Source: Streptomyces sp. NRRL S-340 (GTDB taxonomy: Bacteria > Actinomycetota > Actinomycetes > Streptomycetales > Streptomycetaceae). From it: 64,000 nt of DNA. Below, in pieces: positions 52,003-60,383 of the stretch (its first letter is position 1; every line of letters starts with the position of its first letter). The stretch covers positions 1-64,000 of the forward strand of contig NZ_JOIY01000011.1 in NCBI RefSeq assembly GCF_000720185.1, read 5' to 3'. Both the position numbers and the translations under genes were made by a program. The notes under the pieces are model-generated. The model was not told the origin of the DNA, did no database searches, and worked only from the letters and a program-made list of their open reading frames with translations.

Positions 52003-52836
52003 TCAGACCCCGGGGACGCCGGGGCGGCCCTCCAGGCGGGTGAGCAGCTCGCCCAGCAGCTCGGCCAGCTCGCCGCGCCCGTCCCCGTCCAGGGCGCCGA
52101 GCACGGTCCGTTCGTACGCCAGCTGGTCCGGCAGCAGACCGTCGACGAGGTCCCGGCCCGCGTCCGTGAGGCGCAGATGGGCGACGCGGCGGTCCCGGGT
52201 GTCGCCGCGCCGCTCCACCAGGCCGCGTTCGGTGAGTTGTTTGAGCCGCTTGGTGACGGCGGCGCCCGAGGAGAAGGTCTCACGGGCCAGCTCGCTCGGC
52301 GTCAGTTCGTGTCCGGTCCGCCGCAGCGCGCCGAGCAGGTCGAACTCCGGCCTGCTGAGCCCCGCCCGGCGCAGCGGCGCGTCCTCCGCCTGCTGGAGGA
52401 GGGCGGCACAGCGGTTGATCCGGCCGATGATCTCCATCGGCGCCGTGTCCAGGTCGGGGTGGACGGCCCGCCACTGCCGGACGACCCCGGCGACGGTGTC
52501 GTCCCGGGCGGCGGCGCCCGCCCGAGCCGTGGGAGCGGCCGGGGCGGGACCGGCGGCCGGCGCGGCGGAGTCGGCGGCGGCCGGGGGTTCCGCGGGAATG
52601 CGCGCGCGGCCGGCGGGAGCCCGCGGGTCGGCGGGGACGTGCGAGGGGCCGGCGGGCACCGGGGAGTCGGCGGCGACGTGCGCGCGGCCGGCGGGAGCGG
52701 GTGCCGGGCCGGTGGCCGGGGACGGTTCCGTGGTCCCGGACGGGGCCGTGGGGTCCGCCTCCGCGGGGCCGGGGCCGCGCGATGTGTCCCCGGGGCCCGC
52801 TTCCGTGGGTGCCGGTCCTCCGTTGCTCGCCGTCAT
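52003..52836 (-). CDS. MarR-family regulator with long Pro/Ala-rich extension, coupled to FUSC
   Basis: A 277-residue protein. Residues 1-110 are a low-complexity Pro/Ala/Thr-rich extension; residues about 115-265 are a MarR winged helix (LSRPEFDLLGALRRTGHELTPSELARETFSSGAAVTKRLKQLTERGLVER...RVAHLRLTDAGRDLV). MarR proteins repress drug- or stress-response genes and are relieved by small ligands. The start codon overlaps the FUSC stop by 4 bp (ATGA), and the palindrome TTTTAC-TC-GTAAAA upstream of the FUSC gene is the likely operator, so FUSC and MarR form an autoregulated unit. Confidence 0.9.
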   Translation of the reverse strand: MTASNGGPAPTEAGPGDTSRGPGPAEADPTAPSGTTEPSPATGPAPAPAGRAHVAADSPVPAGPSHVPADPRAPAGRARIPAEPPAAADSAAPAAGPAPAAPTARAGAAARDDTVAGVVRQWRAVHPDLDTAPMEIIGRINRCAALLQQAEDAPLRRAGLSRPEFDLLGALRRTGHELTPSELARETFSSGAAVTKRLKQLTERGLVERRGDTRDRRVAHLRLTDAGRDLVDGLLPDQLAYERTVLGALDGDGRGELAELLGELLTRLEGRPGVPGV

Positions 52837-54548
52837 GGCCGTGCGTCCTCCGTCGTCCTGCCCGTGCTCGCCGCCGGGGTGTGCAGGCCCAGGCGTCGTA
52901 CCGTCGCGGCGAGCGTACGGTGTGCCGACTGCTCGGTGAGCACGACCCGCTCCTGGGGCAGGGCGCGCTGCCACCACTCACCCGACGCGGCGTCGACGGT
53001 GGCACGCAGATCCACCAGGGCCGCGGCCAGGCTCCGCCGTGCGGACTCCAGCGCGGCGGGCTCGGGCCGGGGTTCGGCGAGCAGCCGCGCGGCCCGCTCG
53101 CGGGTGCGGTCGACGGCGCTCAGTGCGTGTCCGACGCGGTCCCCCGCCCGCCGGTTGGTGACGGCCACGGCGGCCACGAAGCCGACCAGCGCGCCGACGA
53201 CGGTGTCCACGGCCCGCTCGGTCATCAGCTCGCCCGCCGGGTGCTGTCCGGCGAACTCGGTGACGAGCAGCGCCATGGGCGTCACGCAGATGCTGCCGAG
53301 CCAGTAGTTGCGGCCCATCAGCGCCTCGGCGCCGAAGTTGAGGGCCACGCACATCAGGACGAGGGCCACGCCGCTGGTGTGGGCGAGCGGCGTGATCGCG
53401 GCGAAGACGAGGACGCCGACGAGGTTGCCCACGACGCGCTGGACACCGCGGCTCCAGGTCAGCGTGACGTTCGCCTGGTAGAGGGAGGCCGCGGTGACCA
53501 GGGCCCAGTAGGGGCGGCCGATGCCGAGGGCGAGGGAGGCGTACCCGGCGAGCGCGCAGCCCAGCGCGGTCCGCACGGCGATCGGGGTGAGCGGGCCGAG
53601 CCGGCTCCACCAGGAGCGGCGCGGGGCGTCGGCCTCGGCGTCCAGGCCGAGTATCTCCTCCGTGGCCGCCGCCGTCTCGCCGGTGTGCGGGACCGGTCCG
53701 TTGCCGCGCAGCTCACGTGCCCAGTTCCGCAGCCGCTCCGGATCGGTGTCGACGGGGGCGGCCAGGGCGACCTCGGCGCGGATGACGAGCCGGGCCAGGG
53801 CGCGCCGGGAGCGCGACCGGGAGCCGGTCGCCGGCAGCGCCTGCCAGGCGGCCTGCACGGCGGCGGCCGCGGCGGCACGCGTGCGGGCGTGGCCGTCGCC
53901 GGTGCCGCCCGTGGCCGCGTACGCGGCGGCGGCGTTCAGCGCCTGCGCGGTGGCGCGGCGTTCCGGGCCGTGCGGGCGCACCAGGCCGGGCGCCATGCCG
54001 ACCAGCCACGCCCAGGCCGCCGCGGCGGCCGCCAGCCCCATGTGGGCCGGGACCTGTCCGAGCGTCTGCGGGGCGAAGAGGGACGCGGAGCTGATGAAGG
54101 TGAGGACGACGTTGCCGGGCGGGCCCACCCGGGTCGCGTCGCACAGGGCCTTCTGCGCCGCGGCCATGACCGCGCCCACGGCGACCAGGACGACGGTGTC
54201 GCGGGTGAGCGAGGCGGTGACCAGGGAGATCGCGAGGCCGCCGAGCATGCCGAGCACCACCCAGGCCAGCACCCGGGCGCGGACGGCGTAGGGGCGGTTG
54301 TGGGCGTACAGGGCGCAGAGTGACCCCGCCATCGTGTACATGGCGAGGTCGAGCCGGCCGAGGGCGAGCAGTGTGAGGTTCGGCGGCGCGACGGAGATCA
54401 CCGAGCTGAGTGCGGGCTTGAACCAGATGTCGGAGGGGCGGCCGAGCCGCAGCGCACCGGTGAGCGGGAGGCGCCGGACGGGCCGGCGCGCGGACGAAGG
54501 GGGGGTGGGGGCGGGTGTCGGGCTGACGGGCGCACTGCTCATACCCAT
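52833..54548 (-). CDS. FUSC-family membrane protein (aromatic acid exporter-like)
   Basis: A 571-residue protein with two sets of hydrophobic helices (about residues 60-190 and 350-460) separated by a cytosolic segment, the arrangement of fusaric-acid resistance/aromatic-acid exporter proteins such as AaeB. GRPYWALVTAASLYQANVTLTWSRGVQRVVGNLVGVLV is the conserved motif of the second half. It probably pumps out aromatic or drug-like compounds (inference). The start ATG at 54548 or 54542 has no ribosome site but follows directly on an AT-rich promoter; the MarR gene follows with a 4-bp overlap. Confidence 0.88.
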   Translation of the reverse strand: MGMSSAPVSPTPAPTPPSSARRPVRRLPLTGALRLGRPSDIWFKPALSSVISVAPPNLTLLALGRLDLAMYTMAGSLCALYAHNRPYAVRARVLAWVVLGMLGGLAISLVTASLTRDTVVLVAVGAVMAAAQKALCDATRVGPPGNVVLTFISSASLFAPQTLGQVPAHMGLAAAAAAWAWLVGMAPGLVRPHGPERRATAQALNAAAAYAATGGTGDGHARTRAAAAAAVQAAWQALPATGSRSRSRRALARLVIRAEVALAAPVDTDPERLRNWARELRGNGPVPHTGETAAATEEILGLDAEADAPRRSWWSRLGPLTPIAVRTALGCALAGYASLALGIGRPYWALVTAASLYQANVTLTWSRGVQRVVGNLVGVLVFAAITPLAHTSGVALVLMCVALNFGAEALMGRNYWLGSICVTPMALLVTEFAGQHPAGELMTERAVDTVVGALVGFVAAVAVTNRRAGDRVGHALSAVDRTRERAARLLAEPRPEPAALESARRSLAAALVDLRATVDAASGEWWQRALPQERVVLTEQSAHRTLAATVRRLGLHTPAASTGRTTEDARP

Positions 54549-54562
54549 AAGGTTAGCAGGTG

Positions 54563-54576
54563 TTTTACTCGTAAAA
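54563..54576. promoter_or_regulatory. MarR-type operator of the FUSC-MarR operon
   Basis: TTTTAC-TC-GTAAAA is a perfect palindrome (6-bp arms) in an AT-rich island just upstream of the FUSC start. On the minus strand it would overlap the -10 region, so bound repressor would block transcription. MarR operators have this form. Confidence 0.7.
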
Positions 54577-54753
54577 TAATCTCGGGGGCAGTCCTTCAGG
54601 TCCGGCTCGGTTCTCCCGCCGCCCGCGCGCTCCCCGCGCACGCTCCCCCTGTACCTCCTTGCGCTCGTGTGCGCACCGAGTGTGGTGGGCATCGCTTGAC
54701 CGACCGGAGGGCCGCCGATGCGCGGCCCGGACCTGCGAGCGGGAGGTGGGCGG

Positions 54754-55335
54754 GTGCACGGACCGGCTTCGCCCGGCTGGTTGCTGGTCGCGCTGTGCGC
54801 GGCGACCGGGGCCTACTGTCTGCTGCGGATGCGCAGCCCTGTCGAGGAGCAGCGCCGCGCCGCGGGCGGCGAGGCGCTCATGGGCTTCGGGATGGCCGTC
54901 ATGGCCGTGCCCGCGGCGGTGTTCAGCCCGCCCGCCTGGGCGTGGCCCCTCTACGCGGGGGTGTTCGGCGTCGCGGCGGTGCGCGCGCTGTGGTGGGCGC
55001 GCACCAGCGCGCACCACCTGCACCATCTGGTGGGCGCCGCCGCCATGGTCTACATGTCCGTGGCGATGGCCCTCGCGCCGGGTGCCCACCACCACGCGCA
55101 CGGCGGCTCGGGCGTGCCCGTCATCACCGGCGCGCTGCTGCTGTACTTCGCCGGATACGTCCTGGTGAGCGGCGCACGGCTCGTCCCGGCCACGGCGGGA
55201 CCGCAGGGCTCCGGCGCCCCCGCGGGCGGCGGCCCGGCCGGCGGGCCATCCGGCTGGGGCGACCGGCCGGAGCTGGCGCAGGCGTGCCGGCTGGCGATGG
55301 GGCTGGCGATGGTGGCGATGCTGCTGACCATGTGA
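54754..55335 (+). CDS. DUF5134 membrane protein, His-rich
   Basis: A 193-residue protein with five hydrophobic segments (LLVALCAATGAYCLL at the start, ALMGFGMAVMAVPAAV, ALWWARTSAHHLHHLVGAAAMVYMSVAMALA, VPVITGALLLYFAGYVLV, CRLAMGLAMVAMLLTM). It has histidine clusters HHLHH and AHHHAHGG at the membrane surface, which could bind copper or another metal. This is the DUF5134 family, usually found beside an M56 peptidase as here (95 bp downstream). The start is uncertain: GTG 54754 (GGAGG site) fits homologs, but ATG 54718 (GGAGGG site) is also good. Confidence 0.82.
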   Translation: MHGPASPGWLLVALCAATGAYCLLRMRSPVEEQRRAAGGEALMGFGMAVMAVPAAVFSPPAWAWPLYAGVFGVAAVRALWWARTSAHHLHHLVGAAAMVYMSVAMALAPGAHHHAHGGSGVPVITGALLLYFAGYVLVSGARLVPATAGPQGSGAPAGGGPAGGPSGWGDRPELAQACRLAMGLAMVAMLLTM

Positions 55336-55429
55336 GAGCCGTGCCGTGGGTTCCGGACGCGCCGTGGTCTGCGTCACTTGCCGCGTGGACCCGTACCCCT
55401 GAGCGGGCGGCCGCTCATAGGGTGATCGC

Positions 55430-56365
55430 ATGATGGTCCCCGCGCTCCTGTTGCTGCTCGGCGCGCTGACCGCCGTCGCCGCGCCCCGACTGCTCGCCCG
55501 GGCCGACTGGCCGGACCGTGAGCCGGTGGTCGCGCTGTGGGCGTGGCAGTGCGTGGTGGCCGCCGTCCTGCTGTGCTGCGCGCTGTCGATGGTCCTGAGC
55601 GCCGCGGCCGCCTGGCAGGAGGTGCGCGGGCACGTGTTCGCGACGGCTCCGCGCCCGGTGGTGGAGGCGTACGCCCTCGGCGCGGCCGGTGCCTGGGCAC
55701 CGACGACCGCGGTGGCCCTCGCCTGCGGCGGGGTGTGGAGTGCCGCGATGCTGGTCCGTGAAGTCGTACGGGCCCGTGCGCGCCGCCGCCGGCGCCGCGT
55801 CGAACTCCTCGTCCGCGCCCCGCTGTTGCCCGGCGAGGACGCGGGAGCGGAGCGGCTGGTCGTCCTGGAGGGCGAGCGGCCGGAGGCCTGGTGGCTGCCC
55901 GGGGCGGCGCCCCGGCTGGTGGTCACGACCGCCGCGCTGCGCCGCCTGAAGGGCCGTCAGCTCGATGCCGTCCTCGCGCACGAGCAGGGTCACGCCCGGG
56001 CCCGGCACGACTGGCTGCTGCACTGCTCGGCGGCGCTGGCGGACGGTTTCCCGCAGGTGCCGGTGTTCGCCGCGTTCCGCGACGAGATGCACCGCCTGGT
56101 GGAACTCGCCGCCGACGACATGGCCTCGCGCCGCTTCGGCCGGCTGACCACCGCTCTCGCCCTGGTCGAACTCAACGAGGACCGCGGTGTCTTCGGCCCC
56201 TGCCCCACCCCGCAGGCGCATGTACCCCACCGGGTGCACCGTCTGCTCACTCCACCGGACCGGCTCACCGCGGCCCGCCGGGTGCGCCTGACGGCCGTGG
56301 CCTCGCTCGTGCCGGTGGTCCCGGTGCTGGTGACGCTGGTCCCCGGCCTGCGGGCCCTGGGCTGA
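55430..56365 (+). CDS. M56-family metallopeptidase (BlaR1-like)
   Basis: A 311-residue membrane peptidase. The catalytic zinc motif HEQGHARARHD is near residue 185 and contains HExxH; hydrophobic helices lie at residues 2-17, 35-60, 80-110 and 285-311. The family (BlaR1/MecR1-like) cleaves a regulator such as BlaI/MecI in response to a signal; no BlaI gene is in the window, so its substrate is unknown. It follows DUF5134 and may act with it. The stop overlaps a CTG that may begin the PAP2 frame. Confidence 0.88.
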   Translation: MMVPALLLLLGALTAVAAPRLLARADWPDREPVVALWAWQCVVAAVLLCCALSMVLSAAAAWQEVRGHVFATAPRPVVEAYALGAAGAWAPTTAVALACGGVWSAAMLVREVVRARARRRRRRVELLVRAPLLPGEDAGAERLVVLEGERPEAWWLPGAAPRLVVTTAALRRLKGRQLDAVLAHEQGHARARHDWLLHCSAALADGFPQVPVFAAFRDEMHRLVELAADDMASRRFGRLTTALALVELNEDRGVFGPCPTPQAHVPHRVHRLLTPPDRLTAARRVRLTAVASLVPVVPVLVTLVPGLRALG

Positions 56366-57177
56366 GGCGCCCCGGCCCGGCCCGGCGCGGCGCCAGTGGA
56401 CCCCGCACCCCCGGTTCCCGCACTCCGGATCCGGGGTCCCGTGACCCGGCACCGCGCGTCCGCACGGCCGCGCGCCCCCGCCCCGCCCGCGCTGCCGCCC
56501 CTCCGCCCCACCCGCAGGGTCCCCGCACCCCCGGCCCGCATACCACCGCGCTCCGTGCGGCCCTCGGGCTCGGTCTGTGTTCCGCGCTCCTGCTGGTCCT
56601 GGTCGCCCTGCGGTGGCACCCGCTGACCGCTCTGGACGCGGCCGTGGCCCGCACGACCCACCGGTGGGCGGTCGGCGATCAAGGCCTCACCCACCTGTGC
56701 CGCGTCCTCACCGACTGGGTGTGGGACCCGCTGACCATGCGCCTGCTGTGCGCGGTGAGCGCGGTGTTGCTGGTGTGGCGGCGCGCGGCCTGGTGGACGG
56801 CGCTGTGGCTGGTGACGTCGTGCGCCCTCGGCACCCTGCTGCAGCAGGGCCTGAAGGCCGCGGTCGGCCGGCCCCGCCCGGTCTGGCCCGACCCGGTGGA
56901 CTCCGCCCAGTACGCGGCCTTCCCCTCGGGGCACGCCATGACCGCGACGGTGGTCTGCGGCCTGCTCCTGCGGCTGCTCCACCAGTGCGGCGCCGGACGC
57001 GGGCCGCGGCGTACCGTCCTGGTGGTGGCCGGGATCTCGGTCACCGGTGCCGGGCTGACCCGCGTCTGGCTGGGCGTCCACTGGCCCTCCGACGTCCTGG
57101 GCGGCTGGCTGCTCGGTGCGGCCGTGGTGGCCGTGGCGTCCGCCCTCCCCAACGGGTGGCCCCCGCGGGCGCGGTGA
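56362..57177 (+). CDS. PAP2-family phosphatase, start codon uncertain
   Basis: The strongly coding part (about 56540-57177) encodes a six-helix PAP2 phosphatase with motif 1 KAAVGRPRP, motif 2 FPSGHAMTA and motif 3 RVWLGVHWPSDVLGG, complete and well spaced. It should dephosphorylate a lipid or isoprenoid phosphate at the membrane. No ATG, GTG or TTG occurs in this frame after the M56 stop. The only plausible start is a CTG at 56362, overlapping the M56 stop as CTGA, which would add a 60-residue Pro/Arg-rich leader; alternatively there is a frameshift in the GC-rich 56400-56540 stretch. Confidence 0.75.
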   Translation: MRRPGPARRGASGPRTPGSRTPDPGSRDPAPRVRTAARPRPARAAAPPPHPQGPRTPGPHTTALRAALGLGLCSALLLVLVALRWHPLTALDAAVARTTHRWAVGDQGLTHLCRVLTDWVWDPLTMRLLCAVSAVLLVWRRAAWWTALWLVTSCALGTLLQQGLKAAVGRPRPVWPDPVDSAQYAAFPSGHAMTATVVCGLLLRLLHQCGAGRGPRRTVLVVAGISVTGAGLTRVWLGVHWPSDVLGGWLLGAAVVAVASALPNGWPPRAR

Positions 57178-57180
57178 GCG

Positions 57181-57909
57181 ATGATCACCCCCATGGCCAA
57201 AAGCGCTGTGCTCTTCGACTTCTCCGGCACCCTCTTCCGCATCGAGTCCACCGAGTCCTGGCTGCGCGCGGTGCTGGACGCGGCGGATCTGCCGCTCACC
57301 GAGCGGGAGTTGACCGAGGCGGCCCGCGGGCTGGAGGAGGCGGGCGCCCTGCCGGGCGGGGCGCCGCCGGTGCGGGTCCCGGAGGAACTGGCCGGGCTGT
57401 GGGAGGTCAGGGACCGCAGCGCCGAACAGCACCGCGCCGCGTACACCGGCATGTCCCGTCGAGTGAGCCTGCCCGACCCCGCATTGCACGACGCGCTGTA
57501 CGACCGGCACCGGACGCCGCAGGCCTGGGCCCCCTACGCCGACGCGCCGGAGGTGCTGCGCACCCTGCGCGAACGCGGTGTCGCGGTGGGCGTGGTGAGC
57601 AACATCGGCTGGGACCTGCGCCCGGTGTTCCGCGCCCACGGCCTGGATGCCTATGTCGGCACGTACGTCCTGTCGTACGAGCACGGCATCCAGAAGCCGG
57701 ACCCGCGGCTGTTCGCGATGGCCTGCGCGGCGCTCGGCGCGGAACCGGAGGACGTGCTGATGGTGGGCGACAGCCGGGAGGCCGACGGCGGCGCGGCGGC
57801 CCTGGGGTGCGCGGTGCATTTCGTGGACCACCTGCCGGTCGCGGAGCGCCCGGACGCGCTGCGGCCCGTGCTCGACCTGGCGGGCCGGCCCCGGCCGGGG
57901 CGCGCGTGA
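57181..57909 (+). CDS. HAD-superfamily hydrolase with altered motif I
   Basis: A 242-residue haloacid-dehalogenase-like hydrolase. Motif I is LFDFSGTL: the nucleophile Asp13 is present but the usual second aspartate (D+2) is a serine. Motif II is VGVVSNIGWD (Ser in the phosphate site), motif III Lys is in GIQKPDPRLFAMA, and motif IV is MVGDSREADGGAAA. A four-helix cap lies between residues 20 and 110. The changed D+2 position suggests a phosphonatase- or dehalogenase-like or non-phosphatase activity. ATG at 57181, 3 bp after the PAP2 stop, so probably co-transcribed. Confidence 0.87.
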   Translation: MITPMAKSAVLFDFSGTLFRIESTESWLRAVLDAADLPLTERELTEAARGLEEAGALPGGAPPVRVPEELAGLWEVRDRSAEQHRAAYTGMSRRVSLPDPALHDALYDRHRTPQAWAPYADAPEVLRTLRERGVAVGVVSNIGWDLRPVFRAHGLDAYVGTYVLSYEHGIQKPDPRLFAMACAALGAEPEDVLMVGDSREADGGAAALGCAVHFVDHLPVAERPDALRPVLDLAGRPRPGRA

Positions 57910-58115
57910 GGTGGGGACGCGGGCGGTACGGGGCCGGTCCGGACCTGGCCTGTGCCCGGCCCGGAAGGCGTCGTGTCCCGCCGCAGAGAAAGTTGCCTGA
58001 GGAAACCAATGGGGTGTGGGGGTGCCCGCCTCGGACGATCCCCCGCGTCGCCCGAGACGGGCGCGCAGTCCGACCACACCCCCGTGACAAGGTCGGCCTG
58101 CTCGCGTTGAGTATA

Positions 58116-58136
58116 GTTGGCTGGCAGCCAGTCAAC
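58116..58136. promoter_or_regulatory. TetR operator overlapping a TATAGT promoter box
   Basis: GTTGGCTGGC and GCCAGTCAAC form a 10-bp-arm inverted repeat with a one-base centre (one mismatch at the fifth pair). It overlaps TATAGT (58112-58117), a good -10 box, and ends 14 bp before the TetR start, so the regulator probably represses itself. Confidence 0.7.
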
Positions 58137-58150
58137 GCAGGAGTTACAGG

Positions 58151-58828
58151 ATGTCCCCGCGAAGCGCTTCGGTCAATGAAGAGTTGCGCCGGCGTTCCCG
58201 GGAGCGGCTGCTGCAGGCGGCGGTCGAACTCGTGGGCGAGCACGGTTACGACGCGACGACCCTCGGGGACATCGCCGACCGCGCGGGTTCGGCGCGCGGC
58301 CTGGTCTCGTACTACTTCCCCGGCAAGCGCCAGTTGGTGCAGTCCGCCGTGCACCGTCTGATGCACCGCACGCTGGAGGAGGCCCTGGAGCGCGAACCGC
58401 GCACCGAGGACGGCCGCGAGCGGATGGCACGGGCCATCGACGCGATCCTGGGACTGGCCCGCGACCGGCCCGTGCTGATGCGCCAGCACATGGCGGGGAT
58501 CCTTCAGGCCGAGGGCTTCGTCCAGTGCCCCGAGCAGCAGCGTCTGGCGGTCCTGCTGCGGGACACCGTGGCCCGGCGCGGCTCGGCGGACGTCGACGCC
58601 GACTACCCGATGCTGCGGGCCCTGCTGATGGGCGCGGTCTACTCCGCGCTCATCCCCGGAGCGCCCATGCCGGTGCCGCAGCTGCGGGCGGAGCTGTTCG
58701 AGCGGTACCGCCTCGGCTGGGAGCTGGGCACGCCCCCGGACGCCGAGGGACCCGGCGGCGGGGCCCGCGGTACGGACGTCTCCCGGTTCTTCGCCACGGG
58801 GCGGCACCCGGCGGAGCAGCCGGAGTAG
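58151..58828 (+). CDS. TetR/AcrR-family transcriptional regulator
   Basis: A 225-residue TetR repressor. The helix-turn-helix is residues 15-60 (RERLLQAAVELVGEHGYDATTLGDIADRAGSARGLVSYYFPGKRQLV), followed by an all-helical ligand domain (about 70-190) with a YPMLRALLMGAVYSALIPG segment. It has a Gly/Pro-rich tail. The ligand is unknown. It is autoregulated in all likelihood by the palindrome at 58116-58136. The FprA-like gene follows 129 bp downstream on the same strand. Confidence 0.93.
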   Translation: MSPRSASVNEELRRRSRERLLQAAVELVGEHGYDATTLGDIADRAGSARGLVSYYFPGKRQLVQSAVHRLMHRTLEEALEREPRTEDGRERMARAIDAILGLARDRPVLMRQHMAGILQAEGFVQCPEQQRLAVLLRDTVARRGSADVDADYPMLRALLMGAVYSALIPGAPMPVPQLRAELFERYRLGWELGTPPDAEGPGGGARGTDVSRFFATGRHPAEQPE

Positions 58829-58957
58829 CCGGGCCGCAGCGGTCCCGCGCGACACGCCGCGCTCCGGCCTCGCCGTCCTGTCCCGCCGGGCCGCCGGGTG
58901 TCATGCTGGAGTCCTCAGCGCTGTCCTCCGTCCGCACCGGAGTCAGGGGGTTGTGCC

Positions 58958-60358
58958 GTGCTGCGTGTCGCCGTCGTCGGCTCGGGGCCGAGCGGGTGCT
59001 ACACCGCTCAGGGCCTCGTCCAGCAGGACCCCTCGGTGTGCGTCGACGTCCTCGACCGGCTGCCCTGCCCGTACGGGCTCGTGCGGTACGGCGTGGCACC
59101 GGACCACGAGAAGATCAAGTCCCTGCAGCACGGTCTGCGGGCGGTCCTGGAGCACGAGCGGGTCCGGTTCCTGGGCGGTGTGCCGGTCGGCGGGCCCGGC
59201 GGGCTGCCGACCGGCCGGCTGCGGGAGCTGTACCACGCGGTGGTGTACTGCGTGGGCGCCGCGACCGACCGCCGGCTCGGCATCCCCGGCGAGGACCTGC
59301 CGGGCTGCTGGTCGGCGACCGAGTTCGTGTCCTGGTACAGCGCCCATCCGGACGCCGTGGACCACGGCTTCCTGCGGGACGTGCGCGACGCCGTGGTCAT
59401 CGGCGTGGGGAACGTGGCCCTGGACGTCACCCGCATGCTGGCCCGGGGCGTGGCGGAGCTGAGCCCCACCGACCTGCCCGAGGCCGCACTCGCCGCGCTC
59501 GCCGGGAGCCGGGTGAGGGAGATCCACATGGTGGGGCGGCGCGGCCCCTCGCAGGCCCGTTTCACCACCAAGGAGCTGCGGGAGCTGAGTTCCCTGCCGG
59601 ACACCGCTCTCGTCGTCGACCCCGCCGAACTGGCGCTGGACCCGGCCTGGGCGGACCCCTCCGCGCTGCCGGCCGCCCAGCGCCGCAACGTCGAGGTGCT
59701 GCGCGGCTGGGCGAGCGCGTCCACGGGCACGGACGCGCCGGGACCTGGCGGCGCCGCGGCCACCGGCACGGGCGCGCGGGAGCCGGCCCGCCGCATCCGG
59801 CTGCGTTTCTTCCTCCGTCCCGTCGCGCTGCTCGGCAGGGACGGCCGGGTCGGGGCCGTCCGCTTCGAGCGGACGGTGCCGGACGGGCGGGGCGGGATCA
59901 CCGGCACCGGGGAGCACGAGGACGTGCCCGCGCAACTGGTGCTGCGGTCGGTGGGCTACCTGGGGGTGCCGCTGGACGGGCTGCCGTTCGACGCGGCCCT
60001 CGGCACGGTGCCGCACCGGGAGGGCCGCGTGCTGCGCGACGGGGTCGTGGCGTCCGGGGAGTACGTGGCCGGGTGGATCAAGCGGGGGCCCACGGGGGTC
60101 ATCGGCACCAACCGGCCGTGCGCCAAGGAGACGGTGGCCTCGCTGCTGGCGGACGCGCCCGCTCTCGTACGGGAGCCGGTGCCCGGCGACGCGGTGGCCG
60201 CGCTGCGCGCCGAGGGGTTCGAGCCGGTGCCGTGGGCGGGCTGGCAGGCGATCGAGCGCGCCGAGGCCGAGCTGGGCGCCTCGCTCGGACGCGCCGGTGT
60301 GGTCAAGCTGCCCGACTGGCGTTCCCTGCGGGCCGCGGCGCGCACGGCGGCGCCGTAG
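58958..60358 (+). CDS. FprA-like ferredoxin-NADP reductase
   Basis: A 466-residue flavoprotein of the adrenodoxin-reductase/FprA type. FAD motif VAVVGSGPSGCYTAQ at residues 4-18, LPCPYGLVRYGVAPDHEKIK (the conserved PYGLVRYGVAPDH signature), NADP motif VVIGVGNVALDVTRML near 150, VGRRGPSQARFTTKELREL, and VAGWIKRGPTGVIGTNR near the end. It passes electrons from NADPH to ferredoxins that serve P450s or other oxidoreductases. It has an Ala/Gly/Pro-rich insertion near residue 255. GTG start with AGGGGG 7 nt upstream. Confidence 0.93.
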   Translation: MLRVAVVGSGPSGCYTAQGLVQQDPSVCVDVLDRLPCPYGLVRYGVAPDHEKIKSLQHGLRAVLEHERVRFLGGVPVGGPGGLPTGRLRELYHAVVYCVGAATDRRLGIPGEDLPGCWSATEFVSWYSAHPDAVDHGFLRDVRDAVVIGVGNVALDVTRMLARGVAELSPTDLPEAALAALAGSRVREIHMVGRRGPSQARFTTKELRELSSLPDTALVVDPAELALDPAWADPSALPAAQRRNVEVLRGWASASTGTDAPGPGGAAATGTGAREPARRIRLRFFLRPVALLGRDGRVGAVRFERTVPDGRGGITGTGEHEDVPAQLVLRSVGYLGVPLDGLPFDAALGTVPHREGRVLRDGVVASGEYVAGWIKRGPTGVIGTNRPCAKETVASLLADAPALVREPVPGDAVAALRAEGFEPVPWAGWQAIERAEAELGASLGRAGVVKLPDWRSLRAAARTAAP

Positions 60359-60383
60359 CGTCTCCCGTCCGGATCAGACCGGC

